A stretch of 25,472 nt of DNA. Source: JBMDXB01 sp048594975 (GTDB taxonomy: Bacteria; Acidobacteriota; Vicinamibacteria; Vicinamibacterales; 2-12-FULL-66-21). Below are positions 1-7,675 of the stretch, piece by piece; the stretch's first letter is position 1, and each line of letters starts with the position of its first letter. Under the pieces are notes generated by a model. The model was given only the letters and a program-made list of their open reading frames with translations, ran no database searches and had not been told where the DNA came from. The position numbers and the translations under genes are program-made. The DNA is taken from assembly GCA_048594975.1 (NCBI GenBank), contig JBMDXQ010000086.1, positions 1 to 25,472 of the forward strand, read 5' to 3'.

Positions 1-1
1 G

Positions 2-1864
2 CAGAATCTGCTGGAGATCATCTCCCCCGTCGAGCGCCTCAACCGCATCGCCGGCATCCTCGAGGCCGAGGTGGACAAGCTCCAGGTCGACCGCCGGATC
101 CAGTCGCGGGTCAAGAAGCAGATGGAGAAGGCGCAGAAGGAATACTACCTCAACGAGAAGATGAAGGCGATCCAGAAGGAGCTGGGCCGCAAGGACGAAA
201 AGGGCAACGAGATCGAGGAACTCAAGAAGAAGATCGAGCAGTCGCGGATGCCCGACGATGTCGAGGAAAAGGCGATGCAGGAGCTGAAGCGGCTCGAGGC
301 GATGCCGCCGATGTCCGCCGAGGCGACGGTCTCGCGCAACTACCTCGACTGGCTCATCGCCGTCCCCTGGTACAAGAAGACCAAGGAGAGCCGCGACCTC
401 AAGCGCGCCGAGCAGATCCTCAACGAGGACCACTACGGCCTCGAGAAGATCAAGGACCGCATCCTCGAGTTCCTCGCGGTGCGCGCCCTCATCAAGAAGC
501 CGAAGGCGACCATCCTCACCTTCTCCGGCCCGCCCGGGGTGGGCAAGACGTCGCTCGCCAAGTCGATCGCGCGCGCGATGAACCGCAAGTTCGTGCGGCT
601 GTCGCTCGGCGGCGTGCGCGACGAGGCGGAGATCCGCGGCCACCGCCGCACCTACATCGGCGCGTTCCCCGGCCAGATCATCCAGATGATGAAGAAGGCG
701 GGCACGCAGAACCCGGTGTTCCTGCTCGACGAAGTCGACAAGATGTCGATGGACTTCCGCGGCGACCCCTCGGCGGCGCTGCTCGAGGTCCTCGACCCGG
801 AACAGAACGGCACGTTCCTCGACCACTACCTCGACGTCGAGTTCGACCTCTCGAACGTGATGTTCATCTGCACGGCCAACGTGCTGCACACCATCCCGCA
901 GGCGTTGCGCGACCGGATGGAAGTGCTGCAGCTGGCCGGCTACACCGAGCACGAGAAGATCGAGATCGCCAGGCGCTTCCTCGCGCCGAAGGCGATCGAG
1001 GGCGCCGGGTTGACCGGGGACAACGTCACCTTCCTCGACGAGGCGTTCTCCACGATCATCCAGCGCTACACGCGCGAAGCCGGCGTGCGCAACCTCGAGC
1101 GCGAGATCTCCTCGATCTGCCGCAAGATCGCCCGCAAGGTGGTCGTCGAGGGCCGGCAGTTCAGCGAGGAGATTACCGCCGAGAAGGTGACCGAGTACCT
1201 CGGCGTGCCGCGCTTTCGCCCGACCCTGGCCGAGGAGAAGAACGAGATCGGCGTCGCCACCGGTCTCGCCTGGACGGAGGTGGGCGGCGAGATCCTGGTG
1301 ATCGAGGCGACGCTGATGCCGGGCAAGGGCCGGCTGACGCTCACCGGCAAGCTCGGCGACGTCATGCAGGAGTCGGCGCAGGCGGCCATGAGCTACGTCC
1401 GCTCGAAGGCGGACGAATTCGGCATCCCCAAGAACTTCAACCGCACCATGGACGTGCACGTCCACATCCCCGAAGGCTCGATCCCGAAGGACGGTCCGTC
1501 CGCCGGAATCACCCTGGCGACGGCGCTCGTGTCCGCGCTCGGGCGAAAGACGGTCCGCAAGGACGTGGCGATGACCGGCGAAATCACCCTGCGCGGCAAG
1601 GTCCTGCCGATCGGCGGCGTGAAGGAGAAGCTGCTGGCGGCGCACCGCGCCGGCCTGACGACGATCGTGCTCCCGAAGGACAACGAGAAGGACCTCGCGG
1701 ACATTCCCAAGCCGGTCCTGGACACTATCGACCTGTACCTGGTCGACAGCATGGACGAGGTACTGAAGGTCGCGCTGGCCGACCCGATCCCCGCGCTGCC
1801 CGCGACCGCAGCCGCCGACGCCAGCGTGCAGCCGGCGATTTCCGACGAGACGATTACGCACTGA
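2..1864 (+). CDS. lon: ATP-dependent protease Lon, 5' end outside window
   Basis: Cytoplasmic AAA+ serine protease that unfolds and degrades misfolded and regulatory proteins. The frame is already open at base 2, so the gene starts upstream; a GTG at 71 is only an internal codon. About 620 codons are visible of the usual 780-800, so most of the N-terminal substrate-binding domain is missing. Seen in order: a charged coiled-coil linker (to about nt 300), Walker A GPPGVGKT at nt 527-550, Walker B FLLDEVDK at nt 719-742, and the C-terminal protease domain. The Ser-Lys dyad is intact: Ser in DGPSAG (codon 1499-1501) and the second Lys of GGVKEK (codon 1628-1630), 43 residues apart as in the family. 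engB follows after 48 nt, so the two may be cotranscribed. Confidence 0.97.
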   Translation, partial: QNLLEIISPVERLNRIAGILEAEVDKLQVDRRIQSRVKKQMEKAQKEYYLNEKMKAIQKELGRKDEKGNEIEELKKKIEQSRMPDDVEEKAMQELKRLEAMPPMSAEATVSRNYLDWLIAVPWYKKTKESRDLKRAEQILNEDHYGLEKIKDRILEFLAVRALIKKPKATILTFSGPPGVGKTSLAKSIARAMNRKFVRLSLGGVRDEAEIRGHRRTYIGAFPGQIIQMMKKAGTQNPVFLLDEVDKMSMDFRGDPSAALLEVLDPEQNGTFLDHYLDVEFDLSNVMFICTANVLHTIPQALRDRMEVLQLAGYTEHEKIEIARRFLAPKAIEGAGLTGDNVTFLDEAFSTIIQRYTREAGVRNLEREISSICRKIARKVVVEGRQFSEEITAEKVTEYLGVPRFRPTLAEEKNEIGVATGLAWTEVGGEILVIEATLMPGKGRLTLTGKLGDVMQESAQAAMSYVRSKADEFGIPKNFNRTMDVHVHIPEGSIPKDGPSAGITLATALVSALGRKTVRKDVAMTGEITLRGKVLPIGGVKEKLLAAHRAGLTTIVLPKDNEKDLADIPKPVLDTIDLYLVDSMDEVLKVALADPIPALPATAAADASVQPAISDETITH

Positions 1865-1880
1865 TGCCCGTGCCGGGGTG

Positions 1881-1902
1881 CGGGATCCGGGGACCGGGTT
1901 CC
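1881..1902. repeat. Short GGGATCC/GGGGACC repeat between lon and engB
   Basis: This intergenic stretch contains GGGATCCGGGGACCGGG. The 13-mer TCCGGGGACCGGG recurs, in reverse complement, in the right arm of the inverted repeat inside mrfA (8319-8343). It looks like a fragment of the same repeat family. No terminator is evident in the 48-nt gap. Confidence 0.5.
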
Positions 1903-1912
1903 GCGCGTTCTC

Positions 1913-2679
1913 TTGCGAATCCTCAGCGCTGAGTTCGTGACGAGCGCAGCGGCGGGTCCGGGTGGCGTGCCCCGCGACCGATTGCCGCAGATCGCGCTCG
2001 TGGGGCGTTCGAACGTCGGCAAGTCTTCGCTGATCAACGCGCTGTGCCGGCAGAAGATCGCCCGCACCAGCGCGGCGGCGGGCAAGACACGCCTGGCCAA
2101 TATCTACCGGGTGGAACTGGAAGGTCTGGGCGGACCAGGCAGGCGGACGGTGTACCTCGTCGATCTGCCGGGATACGGCTACGCGAGGGGCGGGGCGGAC
2201 AGTGCGAAGGAACTGGCCGCTGTCGCCGAAGCATACGTCACCGGCGAGCGCCTGCGGCCCGCGCGACCCTTCGACGCCGCTCAGGGTCGCCTCGCGCCAG
2301 TCGAAGAGCGTGGCGCGAAGTCGCCGTGCACGAGCGAGCGGGGGTGGGGCGCGGTGAGGGCTGAGAGAAGCAGACCATCGGCCCGGAGCCCCCGGCCGCT
2401 CGTGATGGCTCTCCTGGTCGTCGACAGCCGTCACCCCGGCCTTGCGGCCGATCTGCACGCGCACGCGTGGCTGCAGCGGATCGGCGCCGCGCTGCACCTC
2501 GTCGCGACCAAGGTCGACAAGCTCTCGCGCGCCGGGCGCGTGCGCAATCTCACGGCGATCGAACGGGCATTCGGAGAAGTTCCGCTGGCCGTCTCGGCGA
2601 CGACCGGCGAGGGGATCGAGGACGTCTGGAAGCTGATCGCGGCGCTGCCCAGGGGGACCGGCAGGACGGAAGAGACGAA

Positions 2680-2683
<4 letters not shown>
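1913..2683 (+). CDS. engB: Ribosome biogenesis GTPase EngB (YihA/YsxC) with an in-frame insertion
   Basis: Small TRAFAC GTPase needed for assembly of the large ribosomal subunit. All G motifs are present: G1 GRSNVGKS (residues 31-38), G2 Thr in GKTRLA (about 57-62), G3 DLPGYG (84-89), G4 TKVDK (199-203), G5 SA (228-229). The TTG start at 1913 is chosen because the protein then begins RILSAEFVTSA, the usual EngB N-terminus. The family is about 200 residues but this one is 256. The excess lies between G3 and the conserved LLVVDSRHPG strand (residues about 115-162) and is Arg/Pro/Ser-rich with no family resemblance. The stop overlaps the rho start as ATGA, suggesting translational coupling. Confidence 0.93.
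2255..2398. repeat. Repeat-like in-frame insertion inside engB
   Basis: This block encodes roughly residues 115-162 of EngB, absent from ordinary family members. It contains CTTCGAC (2269-2275) inverted as GTCGAAG (2300-2306), and CGCGCCA (2293-2299) inverted as TGGCGCG (2311-2317) around an 11-nt loop. The translation includes FDAAQGRL. My recollection, not checked, is that similar FD(S/A)AQG strings recur in unrelated predicted proteins of high-GC genomes, as expected for a dispersed element. Confidence 0.6.
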
Positions 2684-3978
<1,295 letters not shown>

Positions 3979-4015
3979 GGCGCGCCACTCGCCTGCCACC
4001 CCTTGCACGGAATGA

Positions 4016-4620
4016 GAATGGCGGTATCCGCCGGAGTGCCGTGGCCTGCACTACCTGCTGTCCCCGCCGTATCGCTACGGCGCGCCCTACCCGCGCGGGT
4101 CGCGCTTGCGCCGCGCCGGCCTCGCGCCCGGGGTCCTCTACGCCTCGCAGACCGTCGTTACGGCGGTCGCGGAGATGGCGTTCGCGCGGCTGCTCTTCTT
4201 CGCCGAGTCGCCCGCCACGCCGTGGCCGGTGAACGCCGGCGAGCACACGGCGTTCTCGGCGCGATACCGGACGGCGCACGGCGTGGACCTGGGGTCGGCG
4301 CCCTTCGATCGCGACGCCGGGCATGGACGCATCCCACCGATAAGGGGCCTGTCAGCCGCTCGATGATGCGGCCCGGACGGCCGGCGTACAGGTCCTGCGC
4401 TACCCCTCTCCCCGCGATGGCCGCGGGCGCAACGTCGCCGTGCTCCGGTGCGAGGTCTTCAGCTCCCGCGCGCCCATCGAGCGGCAGACCTGGCGGCTGC
4501 AGCTCGGCTCCTCCGGCGCAGGGGCGGTCTGCAATTTCCCCGAGCAGCGTCTCGCGTTCGACCGTGCCGCGTTCGCTCGCGATCGCGGATCGCGTCCCTC
4601 TCCTGGGTTCGCGGATAGCC
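4016..4620 (+). pseudogene. RES-domain (NAD-degrading toxin family) gene remnant
   Basis: Three reading frames together spell a RES-domain protein. Frame 2 (from 4016, just after an in-frame TGA at 4013) reads ECRGLHYLLSPPYRYG then VLYASQTVVTAVAEMAF and FFAESPATPWP. At about 4319-4324 the match moves to frame 1 (WTHPTD, 4324-4341). At about 4342-4347 it moves to frame 3 (DAARTAGVQVLRY, then IERQTWRLQL and FPEQRLAFDRAAFARD). About 45-60 N-terminal residues, the start codon and any promoter are missing; rho ends 37 nt upstream. RES proteins are toxins of Xre/MbcA-type toxin-antitoxin pairs that destroy NAD+. No antitoxin gene is next to this one. The right end is approximate. Confidence 0.8.
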
Positions 4621-4696
4621 CCGTCCCCTGGTTCTTCCGCCTTCACGGAAGACTCGCTGCAGCCGGAGCCCCCGCGCCGATCCGAAGGCGTGCCTG

Positions 4697-4702
4697 TACA
4701 AT
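4697..4702 (+). promoter_or_regulatory. -10-like TACAAT, leaderless-type promoter of the aldo/keto reductase
   Basis: TACAAT ends 6 nt before the ATG at 4709, so a start site 6-7 nt downstream would fall on the start codon. No convincing -35 hexamer is seen. Five genes in this window share this exact 6-nt spacing. Confidence 0.55.
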
Positions 4703-4708
4703 CACGCG

Positions 4709-5677
4709 ATGGAGTACAGGACGTTCGGGCGGACAGGGTGGCAGATATCCGAAGTCGGCTACGGCATGTGGGGGATGGGCGGATGGACGGGCAGCGACGA
4801 TAGCGAGTCGCTGGCCTCGCTCGACCGCGCGGTGGAACTCGGGTGCAACTTCTTCGACACTGCCTGGGCCTACGGCGAGGGCAGGAGCGAACGGCTCCTC
4901 GGCGAAACGCTCCGCCGGCATCGCGGTCACCGGCTCTACGTCGCGACCAAGGTCCCGCCGAAGAACCGCCAGTGGCCCGGCCGCGCAGAGGATCGCCTCG
5001 ACGACGTGCTGCCGCCGGATCACATCCGGGAGTACACGGAGAAGAGCGTGAAGAACCTCGGGGTCGAGACGATCGATCTCCAGCAGTTCCACGTGTGGAG
5101 CGACGCGTGGGCCGGCGACGACCGCTGGCAGCGTACGGTGGACGGGCTGAAGCGCGATGGCCTGACCCGCGCTTTCGGGATCAGCATCAACAGATGGGAA
5201 CCGGAGAACGTGCTGCGTGCGCTCGAGACCGGGCTGGTCGACGCCGTGCAGATCGTCTACAACGTCTTCGACCAGAACCCGGAGGATCGGCTGTTCCCCG
5301 CCTGCCGCGCGGGCAACATCGCGGTGATCGCGCGCGTACCGTTCGATGAAGGTTCCCTGACCGGCGCGCTGACCCGCCAGTCGCGGTGGCCCGACGGCGA
5401 CTTCCGCAACCTGTACTTCTTCCCGGAACACCTGGCGGAAACCATAGCGCGCGTGGAACGACTCCGTCCCGACATCCCGTCCGGGATGACGATGCCGGAG
5501 CTCGCGCTGCGCCACATCCTCGAGCACCCGGCGGTGTCGACGGTCATTCCCGGGATGCGAAAGCGGGAGCACGTCGAGCAGAACCTCCGCGTCAGCGACG
5601 GCGTGAGGCTCCCGCCCGAGAGCCTGGCCAGGCTGCGCCGCCACCGGTGGGACCGGCTGCCGAACGCCTGCCCGTAG
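4709..5677 (+). CDS. Aldo/keto reductase
   Basis: NAD(P)H-dependent TIM-barrel oxidoreductase of the voltage-gated potassium-channel beta subunit/YghZ-like branch. It begins MEYRTFGRTGWQISEVGYG, the typical N-terminus of this branch. The catalytic tetrad is visible: Asp50 in FFDTA, Tyr55 in WAYGEG, Lys81 in ATKV, His128 in QQFHVW. The cofactor-binding region near the C-terminus has VSTVIPGMRKREHVEQNL. The length of 322 residues is normal. The substrate cannot be told from sequence. It is a single gene, led by a -10-like box directly before the ATG, with the decayed RES gene upstream and rpmE 93 nt downstream. Confidence 0.92.
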   Translation: MEYRTFGRTGWQISEVGYGMWGMGGWTGSDDSESLASLDRAVELGCNFFDTAWAYGEGRSERLLGETLRRHRGHRLYVATKVPPKNRQWPGRAEDRLDDVLPPDHIREYTEKSVKNLGVETIDLQQFHVWSDAWAGDDRWQRTVDGLKRDGLTRAFGISINRWEPENVLRALETGLVDAVQIVYNVFDQNPEDRLFPACRAGNIAVIARVPFDEGSLTGALTRQSRWPDGDFRNLYFFPEHLAETIARVERLRPDIPSGMTMPELALRHILEHPAVSTVIPGMRKREHVEQNLRVSDGVRLPPESLARLRRHRWDRLPNACP

Positions 5678-5729
5678 TTGCCTGCTATTGCCGGGCTTCG
5701 GTACTGCAGAGGGCGGCGGGTCCGTCACC

Positions 5730-5738
5730 TGCTATAAT
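5730..5738 (+). promoter_or_regulatory. Extended -10 promoter of rpmE
   Basis: TGCTATAAT is a TGn extended -10 with a perfect TATAAT hexamer at 5733-5738. The expected start site leaves a leader of about 25 nt before the GTG at 5771. That leader holds a clear ribosome binding site, GAAGGAG (5758-5764). No good -35 is seen at 16-18 nt, consistent with an extended -10 promoter. Confidence 0.7.
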
Positions 5739-5770
5739 GGCGTTTTTCCTGTGAGCCGAAGGAGCTGGCT

Positions 5771-6028
5771 GTGAAGCAAGGGATTCACCCGAAGTATTAC
5801 GAGGTCGAGGCGCGCTGCGCGTGCGGCGCGACTTGGAAAACGCGCTCCACCAAGCCCGAGCTGCACCTCGAGATCTGCAACAACTGCCATCCGTTCTTCA
5901 CCGGCCGGCAGAAGCTGATCGATACCGAGGGTCGAGTCGAGCGCTTCACCAAGCGGTTCGGCGTGCAGACCTCGGAGAGCCGCAAGGCGGCAGCGAAGGC
6001 CAGGAAGCAGCCGGTCGCCAAGGCGTAA
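5771..6028 (+). CDS. rpmE: 50S ribosomal protein bL31, zinc-binding form
   Basis: Large-subunit ribosomal protein at the intersubunit bridge. The GTG start is preceded by GAAGGAG at good distance and yields MKQGIHPKYYEVEARCACG, the classic bL31 N-terminus. The four zinc ligands are present as CxC (residues 16 and 18) and CxxC (37 and 40), so this is the zinc-containing C+ paralogue. The usual core is about 66-70 residues; here it is extended to 85 by a basic Lys/Ala tail. It is a single-gene unit with its own extended -10 promoter and a strong terminator at 6072-6106. Confidence 0.97.
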   Translation: MKQGIHPKYYEVEARCACGATWKTRSTKPELHLEICNNCHPFFTGRQKLIDTEGRVERFTKRFGVQTSESRKAAAKARKQPVAKA

Positions 6029-6039
6029 GCGATCGGGTT

Positions 6040-6057
6040 CCGGATCGGCCGATCCGG
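6040..6057. repeat. 18-bp perfect palindrome downstream of rpmE
   Basis: CCGGATCGGCCGATCCGG is a perfect palindrome lying between the rpmE stop (6028) and the mrfB stop (6059-6061). It has no T-run on either side, so it is not a canonical terminator by itself, but it could help end transcription from the mrfB side. Confidence 0.6.
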
Positions 6058-6058
6058 C

Positions 6059-7561
6059 CTATTTCAGAGGTAGCCCGGGGTCGTCGGATCCCGGGCTTTT
6101 CGTTTTCGCCAGCTTCCGATCGATGCGCGAGATTCGGTGGCGTACGCCATCGGCGCGCCTGCTGTGCGATTCGTCCAGCGCGAAGAGCGCGTGTTCGCGC
6201 GCCCCCGGAAGATCCCGCCGCCGATGCTCGAGGTGAATGGCAAGGGCCTCGGCGGCGAAGCGGCGCAGCTGCTCGAGCTGAGTTCGTCCCCGGCACTCCT
6301 CCGTCCACGCGAGGACCGTCCTCCACACCTCCGCCGCTTCCTCGAAGCGCCGATCTCGCCGGTAGCGGAGCCCCAGCCGATAAAGCGCCTCCGCTCTGAC
6401 CTCCCTCGCATCCGATTGCGTCGCGCGCCGGTAGCATGTGTCCGCGCGCTCGAACCACCCGGCCCGTTCGTACACGCGGCCGAGGGCCAGCGCCTCGCTG
6501 CAGTCGCGGCACGCGTCCGGGCCGTCCTGCGCGAGGCGCGCCGCGCGCGCCGTGACCGCCGCGAGCGAGACGAGATCCAGCCGGTTGTGCTCGAGCACCG
6601 GCTCGAGCGGCCGCGGATCGCCGCTGCGCACGAAGGAGAAGAACCGGCCGGGGACTTCGAGGCCGGGAACGTCGCCGATGCGTCGAACGTCGAACAGCAG
6701 CCGCTCGAGCGTGGACAGCCGGCAGCAGCTCGAGTCCTCTTCGTCATCACCCCGGGTTTCGTGGTGCCCTGCGGCGCCGAGGCGCCGCCCCGACGCCGGC
6801 CACGACGAACCACCGACGGTCCGCCGAACAGGTGTCGGCGGGGCAAAACCGGCGTGGTGGCCTGCGATCGCTGCAGCTCTCGAGCGCCACAGCCGCCGCG
6901 CCGGGTGCAGCATGTCGAAGTGCGGAACGCCCTCGAGCGGCGGCGACATGCGGTGGAACAGCCAGCGCGTCTCCATCACCGGCAGGTCGAACGTCTTGCC
7001 GTTGTAAGTAACGATGAGATCGGCGCCGGCGAAGAACTCGGCGACGGCGGCGAGCAACGCGCGCTCGGCAGCGTGGCTCGGGAGCAGGAACTGCCGGACC
7101 TGGAACGCGCCGAGATCGAAGTACCCGCACCCGACCAGGAACGCCATCGTTCCCGCCCCCCCACTCAGGCCGGTGGTCTCGAGGTCGATGAACAGCGTCC
7201 TCCGGAGCGGTGGCGTGACCGGCGCACGGTCAGGCGTTCCGGTCGATGAACCTGGCCCGAACAGCTCCGGGTCCAGCAGCTGCAGTCCGGCCGTGTCCCG
7301 CAGCTCGCAGTCCTCGATTCTCACATCGCCGTGGAATCGGTCCGCTTCGTAGCGGCGATCGATCGCCAGGCAGGCGCCGAACGGCGTGGGCAGCGGCCGT
7401 CCGCCGAGCATGGTCCCCATCGCCTCCACGTCGAGCGTCGCCTGGTAGCCGGGATCGGGTTCGTACACGAGCTCCCGCCGCGGCGGCGACGCCGGACGCA
7501 CGATCGATCGCAGCCGTGACGCGAGATCCACTAACTGTCTCCTGAACAACGCAGGCGACAT
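6059..7561 (-). CDS. mrfB: RNase H-like 3'-5' exonuclease MrfB (YprB family) with TPR tail and insertion
   Basis: DnaQ-like metal-dependent exonuclease. In Bacillus, MrfB works with helicase MrfA to repair mitomycin C DNA damage. The catalytic acidic residues are present: Asp126 and Glu128 in FIDLETTG, Asp192 in YNGKTFDLP, Asp329 (with His325) in EHNRLDLVSL. After the nuclease domain comes a TPR-like helical region (about 350-420). The ATG at 7561 gives 500 residues; a TTG at 7582 would add seven. Between RRLWRSR and CRLSTLER, which are nearly adjacent in the family, lie about 50 extra residues (229-278). The gene follows mrfA by 114 nt on the same strand. Its last codons contain the rpmE terminator. 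Confidence 0.88.
   Translation of the reverse strand: MSPALFRRQLVDLASRLRSIVRPASPPRRELVYEPDPGYQATLDVEAMGTMLGGRPLPTPFGACLAIDRRYEADRFHGDVRIEDCELRDTAGLQLLDPELFGPGSSTGTPDRAPVTPPLRRTLFIDLETTGLSGGAGTMAFLVGCGYFDLGAFQVRQFLLPSHAAERALLAAVAEFFAGADLIVTYNGKTFDLPVMETRWLFHRMSPPLEGVPHFDMLHPARRLWRSRAAAIAGHHAGFAPPTPVRRTVGGSSWPASGRRLGAAGHHETRGDDEEDSSCCRLSTLERLLFDVRRIGDVPGLEVPGRFFSFVRSGDPRPLEPVLEHNRLDLVSLAAVTARAARLAQDGPDACRDCSEALALGRVYERAGWFERADTCYRRATQSDAREVRAEALYRLGLRYRRDRRFEEAAEVWRTVLAWTEECRGRTQLEQLRRFAAEALAIHLEHRRRDLPGAREHALFALDESHSRRADGVRHRISRIDRKLAKTKSPGSDDPGLPLK
6072..6106 (+). terminator. Rho-independent terminator of rpmE, inside the mrfB 3' end
   Basis: Stem AGCCCGGG (6072-6079) pairs with CCCGGGCT (6090-6097) across a 10-nt loop and is followed by a T-rich run TTTCGTTTT. 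It is oriented to stop rpmE transcription. The same bases encode the last residues of the convergent mrfB gene. Confidence 0.85.
6728..6877. repeat. Repeat-like in-frame insertion inside mrfB
   Basis: This block encodes about residues 229-278 of MrfB, which have no counterpart in the YprB family pattern. It contains a perfect palindrome GCGGCGCC-GA-GGCGCCGC at 6771-6788. Near its ends it has CCGGGTTT and AAAACCGG, an imperfect inverted pair. The translation is rich in Gly, Arg, Pro and His and looks unstructured. Confidence 0.55.
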
Positions 7562-7576
7562 CTCCCGATCCCGAAC

Positions 7577-7639
7577 CTCCAACGCCCAGACTCGAGGACG
7601 TCGGCGCCAAGACGGGCGCCTGGGAAGTGGGAGTTGGAG
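7577..7639. repeat. Nested inverted repeat between mrfA and mrfB
   Basis: Outer arms CTCCAAC (7577-7583) and GTTGGAG (7633-7639) enclose an inner stem GGCGCC (7603-7608) and GGCGCC (7615-7620) with a 6-nt loop. It fills most of the 114-nt gap between the two repair genes. It could be an mRNA processing or attenuation structure, or a dispersed intergenic repeat. Confidence 0.5.
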
Positions 7640-7675
7640 ATGGCGCGTTGACGCGACGGGAGTCTCATCGTCCTG

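Noticed and set aside
4020..4032. Terminator of rho (GGCGG-TAT-CCGCC)
   Set aside because: The stem is only 5 bp, has no T-run, and lies inside the still-recognisable RES coding remnant.
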